A stretch of 64,000 nt of DNA from Linanthus parryae (taxonomy: Eukaryota; Streptophyta; Magnoliopsida; Ericales; Polemoniaceae): contig JALGPY010000003.1 in the NCBI GenBank assembly GCA_023055425.1, positions 20,209,001 through 20,273,000 of the forward strand. The letters run 5' to 3'. Positions 20,897 through 31,929 of this stretch are shown piece by piece. Each line of letters opens with the position of its first letter. Positions within the stretch are counted from its first letter, which is position 1. A model generated the notes under the pieces. That model was given only the letters and a program-made list of their open reading frames with translations. It was not told the origin of the DNA and made no database searches. Made by a program: the position numbers and the translations under genes.

Positions 20897-21360
20897 CATA
20901 CCGTTGGGAAAAGCAGGAAACAGCGATGTATAGTAGGATGAAGTACCACTGAGGTAATTGTTCCTATATCTTCTCCGCCAAAAAAAACAAAAAAAAAGAA
21001 AAAAAAAATGAACTACGTTTGACTTCATCCCATCGCGTGGGTACGTAGGCAGCTTGGAATATCCTTTCAAGTTCAGTCATAAAAACAAAAACAAATGTGT
21101 TTTTCCCACTTTGGCCCGAGCCAAGACAAAATCTCACACTACAAGTGTTTCGAATAGTTACGGATTCAAGTGTTCTTTGGACTTCGAAAGAAAAACGAAC
21201 AAAGTGTTCCAAGTTCAATCACGCGCATCAGACAAAAAAAACAAACGCTTTTACCATGGCATGAAGAAACCGAACATGTTCGAAAGCTTTCTTTGTTTAA
21301 ATGGAAGGAGGACTACATGATTTGAAGTACATGAAAAGAAAAACGACAGTGACTTGAGAG
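20897..21360. other. Tat extra region without a clear gene
   Basis: Contains A-rich tracts (20983-21009) and GGGTACGTAGGCAGCTTGGA near 21038, a sequence type I associate with untranslated regions of plant gypsy elements. Short ORFs on both strands look incidental. Confidence 0.35.
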
Positions 21361-22594
21361 TCAAAATTTGGCTTCCATGATCCTTGTTCTCTCCGTTTCA
21401 AGGGTGGTGCCCTCCGCCTCATAAAGTCTTGCTTTCACAAAGAAGGCATTCGTTAACTCCTTGAAGTGTACACTACCGCCGGTAACTACGGCCTCAATCA
21501 TCACAAACATAGTTTGCACATCTTCTATAAGGGGAGCCAACGCATCAAATGGGGTCGACAAAATCCTTCCACGGATGATATCCCCAAATACCTGCAAGAG
21601 ACGTGTTTTACACTCTTCAATCATCGAGCATCCTTGAGTTGAAGTTGAAGGAGCTTCACCATGACAAATATCCAGGAATGCGGCGTCGAAATTATCAAAT
21701 TCAATCCCTCCAAGCTTAAAGATTGCCGGGATAACCTCATCGGAAGTGAACTCATTCGTCTTTCTTGACGCCAAACTCATTCCTCCAATCATCGCCTCTG
21801 CTGGATAAGAATCATCACATGTAGGAACAGTATTGCTTTCTAATTCCAGCGAGCAGTTGGTAGCCTCGCCTGACCTCGGTTCTCTGCTTGGCGAACTTGA
21901 AACTTCCTTCTCCAAATCAGCAGAACTTCCTCTACGTCTTGCTATGGTTTTTGCCAAATCAACGCCCACCGGTGCTGAGGAACAAACCACAGCCCTGTTC
22001 ACTACCCGACTATCTTGTGTCGCCTCTACAAGCGGTTTCAGAACACCTTGGGTCTCTGCATCCTCAAGAGATGTTCACGTTGATTTCCCTGGGGACATTG
22101 AGATCTTTCCTTCAGGGACCTTCCCTGATTGACTCTCAGTGATCTTCTTGCGAGAAATGAGGAATTTATGCCTATGTTTCTTCCCGGACTGGTCGTCAAT
22201 GTTCCTCAACGAGGACACTTGCTCCTTTTCTGTTTGCTTCTTCTCTGGCGTCGAAAACCTGTGAGCTACCTCCCCCGTCCTTCGACGTAGCTGATCACCG
22301 TGGACACTTCGCTCCCCTGAGTTCACAACATATCGAACCCCCTCGCCGTGCTTGAAACCTATGAGATTGTGGTCCTGTGACAACTCTTTCACCCGCTTCA
22401 AGCTTGAGGCTTCGTCCACATCGCCCTTGCGCTTAGAAGAAATCACGCTCTTTTCATGGCGAGCTGCAGTTGAGGGCTTCGTGATGATTTTGCCTGGTAC
22501 GACAATTTTCTTCCGCTCTGTGCTACCATCACGACTGCTGCCCGACGCTCCTTGATTCGACTTTGGAGCGGCACCCGAGGTAACCAATGAATTC
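21361..22594 (-). pseudogene. Antisense extra ORF of the Tat element (last exon, one internal stop)
   Basis: Minus-strand frame 22599-21361 is one reading frame broken only by a TGA at 22077-22075. On the minus strand TTTTTTGCAG ends at 22595, a good splice acceptor, so this is probably the last exon of a spliced antisense gene. The N-terminal half is Lys/Ser-rich (KSVISSKRKGDVDEASSLKR). The C-terminal half has LGGIEFDNFDAAFLDICHGE, then QVFGDIIRGRILSTPFDALA, then a predicted helical tail (ELTNAFFVKARLYEAEGTTL). Antisense ORFs between integrase and the 3' LTR are known for Tat-lineage elements, some related to the plant mobile domain. The C-terminal pattern fits the tail of such proteins, but the domain itself is not visible here. 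Confidence 0.6.
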
Positions 22595-24721
22595 TGCAAA
22601 AAATGCTATTATTTATTGTGCTAAAAAAATAAATAAATGACAGTTTATATTTTTTAAAAAATGCTATCTTAAGCTAACATATGCTATGTATTACATATTT
22701 TTTTGAAAAATAAAATGAAAAAGAAATGACATTTTAAAAAAAAAACGAAACAAAAAAAAATTACAACAGTTTATAGTTAATACAGTACATAAATAAAGGT
22801 GATGTTTCTTTTTAACTAATATGTGCCTTGCTTTTTCTAGTTAAAAGTACATAAAATACATTAGAAAAGAATATATCAGGAAAAAAAATTACTTGACATA
22901 TGTCTCTTTTATCAATACAATGATAGAAATTGGTCCAAATAAAATAGTGATGAAAGTGAACTGTTGTTACCTGAAAGAAATTGATAGGTGTATATGTATG
23001 TATATTTATTCATTAAAAAAAATATAATAACAAAAATGTCAAAACTGAAAAGCATTGAAAATGACCTGTTAACAACGTAAAACAAACAAAAGGAACAAAA
23101 ATATTATGACAAATGACAGACTACTCTACTGCCAAACAAAATGGACAAACACTTTGGTTGGAAGGGAATGGTCACTGCGGCCAAAAGAAAAGAAACAAAT
23201 AAAAATTGAATAAAGTAAGGAAGAAGGGATGAGAGTGACATGGGGTGAACATGAGAAAACAAAACATGGAAAAAAAAAATCTGAGTCTTTGAAGAAGAGA
23301 AGTAGTAGTGATAGTGACCTTTTTCACATGATGTGAAACTAAAACAAAAAGATGACCATACGGTCATGTGATGGAAGTAAAAAAGAATAGGAAGTGAAAG
23401 TGACAATACAAGGGAAGATGAAAATGATATTTCATTAATAAAAAATAAGAGAAAATTTACACGGGAGAAGTAACCGAAGTGATTGCCACAAAGTTCCATT
23501 TGTGAACTCCTTTTTGTATGTTTTTGTTCAGTGTCAGTCCATTTGTGACACACATAGTATGAAATTGTCACTTCATGTGTGTGTCTCCCTCTTTGTATTC
23601 CATATCTTCTACAATAAAGGGATCTCATTCACCTATCTCTCCGGCTCTCTCTCTCTATCACAATTCTTTTACCACCTTCATTTTTTTAGAAGAAGCAGAG
23701 CATCTTACACAAGACATCACCACAACCCTTTTCTAACTCTACATCAGTACATATACCTATCTGTGTCTCTAACAAAAACAGAGACCATAAAATCTAAGCC
23801 TTTTTTTTCTCTACGTTCCCTCTCTCTTTGTTCTTCTCAAAGAAGAAAAAAAAGGAATCATGTGATTTCTACCATCATCATCTTCTCCTTCCAACTTTCT
23901 ACCAACTATGAAGGGAAAATGGAGGTGGTAGCTCAAATTTTTGTTTACTAGAGGTGAAGCAAAGCAAGCAAAACAAGATGATGTTCTAGCGAAGTTGCAA
24001 GGAAGCACATACAAAGAAAAGAAAGAAAGTGGGTGCCAGCAAGAAAAAGATGTAACATGTGCCGATAAAGGAATGCAAAAAGGAAAGAGAGAGATTGCTC
24101 GGAACGTACCATGATCAGCCGAAGTGAAAGCAGTTGAGACTCGCGAAAGAGTTTACCGAGTTGAAATTTCTGGAGGTAATCAAATTTTTATTTGGAAGTG
24201 ATGTGCGAAGTTATCGATAGGCCTCATTTAGAAATAAAATGAGGTATGAAGAAATCATTGAGGTGAATGGCGATCTATGGATGAAATTTCTCCGACGATT
24301 GATAACTCTCATCACCGTGAAACAAGCTGAAGATGTTTACTTTCGCGGCACCCAACAGTGAAAATTGAACATGTTGGAAGGAAGTTTCCAAACAAATCAA
24401 CTGTTCAGAATGGACGAAATGAAAACTCCTACAGTGAAATCGGAATCTAACGGAATGGAGGAAGATTGAAGAAAGAAAGAAATCAAAGGGAAGAAGACAA
24501 TGCCCCATAAATACTCTTTGTCGATTAGTGTTGGATGTTGAATAGAGGACGAGCCTACGGCGAATCAAAAAGGGAAAATTATATACCTCTATTTGAAATC
24601 TTTCTCATAGTTGTGGAGCACAATCGTCAAGTGGAGAAATCTCCAGCAAATGAAAGCGTTTATTCGAGACTCGCACACTTCAGCTAACGAAAGGGAAGTG
24701 AACCAGTCTCGAGTGGACATT
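22595..24721. other. Tat 3' extra region; possible introns and promoter of the antisense gene
   Basis: 22600-23100 is very AT-rich and looks intronic in the antisense direction. 23100-24600 has only low-complexity ORFs. On the minus strand, near 24510, AGTATTTATGGGGC is followed by a pyrimidine-rich leader-like stretch, so the antisense transcript may start there. A purine-rich CGAAAGGGAAGTGA at about 24698 could act as the polypurine tract. I find no clear upstream coding exon. Confidence 0.35.
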
Positions 24722-25692
24722 TGTAGACACCCAAAATTCGTCAAATTAAAATGATCACGGACTAAACATTGTCCTAATTAAATGATCAAATGAAGAAACA
24801 CGACAAGAAAATTCAGTATCAGACACTGCTGACTGGCAAATCGTATGACGCCACGTGTCAAATTGCAGCTCAAGATTGACCAACTCGGTCTCAAACATCA
24901 ACTCCGAGTAAAATGGAGGTTACGTTGGAAGAACGTCTTAAGTGTACGATTATCGAAAATGTAATTGTATATTTATTGTTAGGAAAACAACCAAAATAGA
25001 TTTCTTATAAAGACATCAAGCTCCCCTAGACTTTACAAAAATGTATAGGGTACCCCAAATTATTACAAAATTGCACAACGACCCCTCTATCTCCCTATAA
25101 ATAGAGGAGGAACTTCATAAGAAAAATCACATCTTCCAACACCTTTCTATACCTAAAACACTTTCTCTACATCTTTCCTTACAACTTTCCTACAACTTCT
25201 CTCAAGCTCAAAGCTTATAAAATAGAAGTTAGCAAAGTTCTGACAGGAGAAGCCCCCAAAGGAGCCAAGATCCTCGAAGGCGGAAAGACTTTGAAGGAAG
25301 AAAATCCGAAAAGACGGCGAAGCCCTGACGAATAAACCACAACGATAGTGGAATCTTCAAAGAGAGAGCAATCCTGAAGATCAAGCCATCCATCTCAAGA
25401 AAATAAAATCTTCAAAGAACATCGAAGTACAATGGACCCGCGAAGAACAAGTCAAAGTCAAGCAAAAATACCATAAGCCCTCGTGCCGGTCAAATCCCAT
25501 CAAGGACGTGGAAGATCCAACCGTCCGAAATCATCCCATCAAGTTCAAATTCCCGAGAAGAATCAGAGGAGTAGTGTTTCTACTAAATAAATACGTTTCA
25601 GAGATATGTATCCTGCTTATAAATAATAAAATGACATTTGTCGCCAAATTTCTGTGTTTACCCGCTTAAGCGCAAAATTTGCGTGTACAACA
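24722..25692 (+). repeat. 3' LTR of the Tat element (971 bp)
   Basis: Begins TGTAGACACCC and ends GTGTACAACA, with TG..CA ends as expected. A TATA box CTATAAATAG lies at 25094-25103, followed by a short C-rich and AACT-rich transcribed-leader-like stretch. The 5' partner LTR is absent, so age cannot be estimated, and the target duplication cannot be checked on the left. Confidence 0.85.
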
Positions 25693-27697
25693 ACCCAGTT
25701 AAATTTTAAAAGACTACATTACCACTATGGCTTCACTTCCTCTACCATCTTTTCCTCTAACTAATAGACCCCACAGATGTTACCCTCAAACGCCTCGATG
25801 CCCTCAAAATTAAACACTAGTGTTAGTTACAAAACTACGCCTTTTCTGGTATGGATTTATGATTTAATCATAAAATAGTAACATAAAACTAAGCACACAG
25901 TGATCCATATTTTTCACATATAATAATAAAATAATATCAAAAATTGTGTCACTGTACACGTGGTTTGATGTACTAAAGAATATGAAGAAAAATCAAACCA
26001 ATAAGCTTTTCATAAAAAGGCGTGACTTAAAATATTGTATGAAATGTTGGATTTATGTTTCTTAAAATGCAGATATTCACAAAAAATACTAACAATTTCT
26101 TACTCGCGAAGTGGGGTGAGAGTGAAGTTGAAACAACTTCTTTATATTTCAAAAATATATATTCCTTTCAACAAACTTATGCATTATATTTGATCGCAAA
26201 ATAGGAACAAAATATCCAAAAGTTCACAATGAGTATTGCCTCTTAATATTGTTATGCTGAAATTTTATGAATAACATATCAGAATTTACATACAGGTAAG
26301 GTTTTTGAAAATACTAAGGGAGATAAAAATAGTGGTTCGATGTGATTGTCCAAATACTACACTTCACAGGAAGTACCATAAATAAATATAAAATATTACC
26401 AACGTTAAAACTTCATTTCACTAATTACATATCATGGTCGATTGATTTGAATAAAATTTCAAATTTCCTTCAATATGTAACTAACTTTTACAAATTTAAG
26501 AATGAAAACTATAAAATATATCGTAGTTACACCATGTCATTGCTTAAACATAACCCATGACTCACTCAACACTTCCAAAATTAAATTTTCCAAATTTGTT
26601 TCTTCAATTTTTTTAATTAAAATTGATAGTACGTTTTTCAGAATAAGAAAATGACTACTTAAAACACATTGCTAAAGAGCTTGACACTGGTTACTATTGT
26701 TTTATACACATAGCTATGCCATTTATTGTATTATTTATAAAAAAAAAGTACTACTTAAAGAAAATTAAAAGAGAGTAGAGAAGATCATTTTAAAATAAAT
26801 CATATTTTCTATAAAGTATTCGTTCTTTACATATGCATTTTAATTTTTTTGATAAAGTGAGGAATAAACGGTTCTACATATAGAGTGAGAATATGAAAAT
26901 TGTTCTTTTATAGACACTGGATAAAAAAATAAAATATTCTTAACTACTATATTTTAAATATCCACTATTCCGAACGTAAATCAAACATTTGAAAAATGCA
27001 ATAGCGGATAAATAGTTATACCAATTGACTGTCTTATTACACATCTCAAGAAGTGTAACAAACAAATACAAAATATGTTCTATATTAAAAATAAAATTAT
27101 AACCAGATATTTACTGAGAACAATTATCATATAACAAAAAATTATTTATGTTAAATATGTTTTTTACAAACTTAACTATGAAGAATAAATAACTATTTCA
27201 ATAGACAATTACTTATTTGTTAATACACAGCTTACTCAGGATATCCAAATTAGTTTTTTTTAATGTTTTATAATTTTAATAATTTAAATTAATTGAATCA
27301 TGATTTTTATATGTAATAAATGAGCGATTAAAAAATACAAAATAGTAAAGCCTTTGAAATTGGCTACTATTTTTATAAAAGAAGATATCTTTAAGGAATA
27401 TTCTGGAGCAACTTAATTCTTACAAATAAAGAATTTTTTCCGTCAACTAACAGGAAAATTGTATAAATATTTTCTTTTACAATCACTTAAATTTAGAACG
27501 AAACCTATGCTTAATACAAAATAATATTAATTTAAGGTCTCTGTCATGTTCCTTATATATGTACTAATTCGCAACTGAAAAAGAAATTGATTTGTAATAT
27601 TTTCAATGTGGCAACACGATCACTATTCGTATTTACTTTTAACCACTATGATTTTAGAATAGTAAGTGCATGAGAACCTGCGCGGGTTAACGAATAG
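25693..27697 (+). mobile_element. Helitron-like array, unit 3 (start missing)
   Basis: Resumes at CCCAGTTAAATTTTAAAAGA, about 60 bp into the unit, right after the Tat LTR. It contains the left arm (26305-26600). Its terminus is degenerate (CCTGCGCGGGTTAACGAATAG, ending at 27697), with the final CTAG mutated to ATAG. The arm has a 72-codon plus-strand ORF at 26342. Confidence 0.6.
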
Positions 27698-29871
27698 TTA
27701 GTCATTTAAACAAGAAGCTGGTAATTACAACACAACAAGTGTTAGTTACAGCACAGTTAAATTTTAAAAGACTACATTACCCCTATGGCTTCACTTCCTC
27801 TACCATCTTTTCCTCTAACTAATAGACCCGACCGATGTTACCCTCAAACGTCTCGATGCCCTCAAAATTAAAAACTAGTGTTAGTTACAAAACTACGTCT
27901 TTTCTAGAATGTATTTATGTGTTAATCATAAAATAATAACATAAAACTAAGCACAGCGTGATCCATATTTTCACATAAAATAATAACATCATATCGAAAA
28001 TTGTTTCACTGTAAACGTGGTTTGATGTACTAAAGAATATGAAGAAAAATCAAACCAGTGATCTTTTCATAAAAAGGCGTGACTTCAAATATTGTATGAA
28101 ATGTTGAATTTACGTTGCTCAAAATGCAGATATTCACAAAAAATACTAACAATTTCTTACTCGCAAAGTGGGGTGAACGTGAAGTTCAAACAACAACTTC
28201 TTTTTACTGATAGATTATATATTCCTTCCAACAAAACTTATGCATTTTATTTGATCGCAAAATAGGAAACCAAATAGCCTAAAGTTCACAATGAGTATTG
28301 CCTCCAAATATTGTTATGTTAAAATTTTATGAATAACATATCAGAATTTACATACCGCTTAGTTTTTTGAAAATATTAAGGGAGGTAAAAATAGAGGTTC
28401 TATGTGATTGTCCAAATACTACACTTCACAGGAAGTACCATAAATAAATATAAAATATTACCAACGTTAAAACTTCATTTCACTAATTACATAGCATGGT
28501 CGATTGATTTGAATAAAATTTCAAATTTCCTTCAATATGTAACTAACTTTTACAAATTTAAGAATGAAAACGATAAAATATGTCGTAATTTCACCATGTC
28601 ATTGCTTATATATAACCCATGACTCACTCAACACTTTTAAAATTAAATTTTCCAAATGTGTTTCTTCAATTTTAATAATTAAAATTGATTATACGTTTTT
28701 CGAAATAAGAAAATGACTACTTAAAAGACTTTCGTAAAGAGCTTGACACTAGTTACTATTTTTAATACACATAGCTATGCCATTTATTGTATTATTTATA
28801 AAAAAAATACTACTTAAAAAAATTAAAAGAGAGTGGAGAAGATCATTTTAAAATAAATCATATTTTCTATAGTGTATTCGTTCTTTACATATGCATTTTG
28901 GTTTTTTTGATAAAGTAAGGAATAAATGGTTCTACATATAGAGTGAGAATATGAAAATTATTGTTTTATAGGCACTGGATTAAACATAAAATCTCTTAAC
29001 TACTATATTTTAGTTATCCACTATTCCGAAAGTAACTCTAACATTTGAAAATTGCAATAACGGATAAATAGTTATACCAATTGACTATCTTATTACACAT
29101 CTCAAAAACACTAACAAACAAATACAAACATATTCTATATTAAAAATAAAATTCTAACGAGATATTTAATGAGAGCAATTATCATGTTACAAAAAATTAT
29201 TTATGTTAAATATGTTTTTTATAAACTTTTTTTTGCAAACATTTTAATAGAAAATTACTTTATTTTTATAGACAATTACTTATTTGTTAATACACAACTT
29301 ATTCGGAATTTACATACCACTTATTAATATTGAAGAAACACATATGAAAAATTCTATTTTGAACGTGTTGAGTGAGTCATGGGTTATGTTTAAGCAATGA
29401 CATGTTGTAATTACGTCATATTTTATAGTTTTCACTCTTAAGTTTGTAAAAGTTAGTTTCATATTGAAGGAAAATTGAAATTTTATTCAAATCAATCAAC
29501 CTTGCTATGTAATTTGTGAAATGAAGTTTTAACGTTGATAGTATTTTATATTTATTTATGGTACTTCCTGTGAAGTGTACAATTTGGATAATCACATAGA
29601 ACCACTATTTTTACCTCCCTGAATATTTACAAAAACCTAAGAATAAGTAACTATATTAATAGACAATTACTTATTGTTAATACAGAACTTACTCAGGATA
29701 TCCAAATTAGTTTTTTTAATGTTTTATAATTTTAATGATTTAAATTAATTGAATTATTCTTTTTATATCTCATAAATGAGCGATTTAAAAATAAAAAATA
29801 GTAAATCCTTTGAAATTGGCTACTATTTTTCTAAAAGAAGATATCTTAAAGGAATATTCTGGAGAGTCATA

Positions 29872-31653
29872 TTCTTACAAGGGCAAAAGACAAAAACCAT
29901 CCTTTATTTATGGAGAAATACATTTTGCCCCTCGATTTATGGGGAAAATACTTTTTGCACCCCTGGTAACGGATGGGGGTGGACGTATACCACTTATCTG
30001 TTACAATCCGTTAGTGGAGGGGTGCAAACTGAATTTTTGTGACCATTTTACCCTTACAAATTGTGGACAAATAACACCTTCTTTTGTTTATTCTTGAATT
30101 TCTTGGTGTTCTTGAGCACCACCTCACTACCACCAAATCCCCACAACCACCACCACCGCTGAATAACCAACACCAACACAACAACAACAATTGAATGTCA
30201 GTTATCAAGCCAACCCAAAAATGAGTAACTGCAAACCTACTTTCGGCACAGTAATATCGAACGAAAACACAAAAAAAAAAAAAAAAAAACATATTCTCAA
30301 ATTCTGGGTTTGAACACCACCTCCACCAACACAACCACCAAATCAACACCACCACCAATAGTTACAACAATATAACCCACAAGCCTCCTCTTGGGCTTCC
30401 GATAGTTCTCTTTGTAGTGCTTGGCGATCACAAGTCCGGTGTTGAAGAAATGAAGAGTGTCACTTTAATGTAAATCTAACAAATCTCCCTCAAAAGTCTT
30501 CTCAGTATTCATAGCATTTTGTCTCCTTATCCTTATCCTTTCTATGTGATTTCAAATTTTCAAAATTCAATGGGTTTTGCTTCGCCGTCTCTGCTCGGCC
30601 ACGGTGACGATTCGGAACCTCATATCTCGACGACCACATTGTCTCCCTCACCTCCACCACCTACGGCCTCACCCTCGACCCACCTCCTTCCGACCACTCC
30701 CCCACCACCGCGCTTCACCATCGGCTAACTCTTCCACAACCACCCCACCACCACCCCATTCCGATCTCAAACCCCTCCGTTGCGAGCCTCCGGAAGTCAT
30801 CAAATCATGGGAGCTCATGGCCGGACTCGACCCCACAACCGACAGCTTCCGCTTCTCTCCCAACCTCTCAACCCACAAAATCAGCAAAGAGAACTCAAAC
30901 CCTAACCTCCCAATCCACCCCCCCAAATCGTCCCCAATCAGCCGATTCGAACCTCTCTGCCTACCCAACGGAGAAGACAAGGTCATGATCTACACCACCA
31001 CGCTCCGCGGCGTTCACCAGATGTTCGAGGCCTGCAACATCGTACGGGCGGCGACTCATGGTGTCGGAGTGGCGGTCTGGGAGCGGGACATCCTCATGGA
31101 CAAGGTTTTGAGGGAGGAGCTGAGAGAGCTGATGAAGAACGCGAAGAAACAGGAGAAGTTAATTGGTGGCTCCGCTGAGGGTGTTTGTGAAAGGGAAATA
31201 GAAAAGAGGGAGAGGTGGCGGCGAGGACACCAGATTCGTCGATGGTCTTGTAGCTGTTGGTGCAAATCTACGACGAGACCGTGGAAGAGAGAGGTCGGCG
31301 ACGTGGATGAGGGAGGTCGTCCTCTGCTCCGAGAGCTGGATGAGGAGGGAAGAAGATGAAGAAAGAGAGGAGGAGGGGTAGAGACTAGATAATTCTGTCT
31401 GGTTGAGAGACAGAGTGAGAAATAGATGGCTGCTAGGTTAAAAATGAGATGAAGAGGAGAATAATTGATATATATAGCGATGTAATTTTCTTAAATATTG
31501 AAGGCAATTTCGTCTTTTCATTCCTCCGTTAGTGTAGGGTTATTTTTTTAACTCTGACAGGGGTGCAAAAAGTATTTTCTCCATAAATCAGGGGGAAAAA
31601 ATGTATTTTCCTCATAAATGGAAGGTGGTTTTTGTCTTTTACCCTTCTTACAA
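29872..31653. mobile_element. Pack-MULE (Mutator-like element with gene cargo)
   Basis: The left end at 29881 (GGGCAAAAGACAAAAACCAT) and right end at 31644 are inverted repeats of about 85 bp. The 9-bp direct repeat TTCTTACAA flanks them exactly (29872-29880 and 31645-31653), as expected for Mutator-like elements. The element is 1764 bp with no MURA transposase. The interior holds a broken glutaredoxin-like gene, which makes this a Pack-MULE. It inserted into array unit 4 after the array existed, because the same 9 bp is single in sister units. Confidence 0.93.
30570..31359 (+). pseudogene. Captured glutaredoxin-like gene fragment (frameshifted)
   Basis: Recognisable parts of the plant glutaredoxin-like family that has an N-terminal extension: HIVSLTSTTYGL in one frame, then EPPEVIKSWELMAGLD, then the thioredoxin-fold start EDKVMIYTTTLRGVHQMFEA, CNIVRAATHGVGVAVWERD and LREELRELM. 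LRVFVKGK (cf. PRVFVKG of the family) is in another frame, and a CKVYDE-like piece is further on. The TTxLRG site stands where other glutaredoxins have CxxC, as is usual in this subfamily. At least two frameshifts and a stop after VFVKGK mean no intact product. There is an apparent 5' UTR before the ATG at 30570. Confidence 0.75.
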
Positions 31654-31929
31654 ATAAAGAATTTTTATTTCATCAACTAACAAGAAAATTGTATAAATAT
31701 TTTCTTTTACAATGACTTAAATTTAGAAGGAAACCTATGCTTAATACAAAATAATATTAATTTAAGGGCTCTGTCATGTTCCTTATGTACTAATTCGCAA
31801 CTGAAAAAGAAATTCATTTGTATTATTTTCAATGTGGAACCACGATCACTATTCGTATTTACTTTTAACCGCTATGATTTTAGAATAGAAAGTGCAAGAG
31901 AACCGCGCATAGCGCGGGTTAACGACTAG

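Larger units (their letters stand above)
16362..25692 (+). mobile_element. 5'-truncated Tat-lineage Ty3/gypsy retrotransposon
   Basis: Runs from a broken junction inside the reverse transcriptase gene to the end of a 3' LTR. Order: end of RT, RNase H, a second (archaeal-type) RNase H, integrase, then about 5.8 kb of extra region holding three small sense cassettes and one antisense ORF, then the LTR. A dual RNase H plus extra ORFs downstream of integrase are hallmarks of the Tat lineage. Gag, protease, most of RT and the 5' LTR are missing. The left junction is not an LTR end, so truncation was by deletion or illegitimate recombination. Array sequence resumes at 25693 at a different point in the unit, showing that array DNA was also lost. 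Confidence 0.85.
27698..31929 (+). mobile_element. Helitron-like array, unit 4 (interrupted by a Pack-MULE)
   Basis: Starts TTAGTCATTTAAACAAGAAG. The left arm is at about 28365-28680 and the inverted right arm at about 29330-29630. It is interrupted at 29881-31644 by the MULE. It ends in the best-preserved terminus: perfect hairpin CCGCGC-ATA-GCGCGG at 31903-31917, then GTTAACGACTAG with CTAG at 31926-31929, followed by T. Confidence 0.7.
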
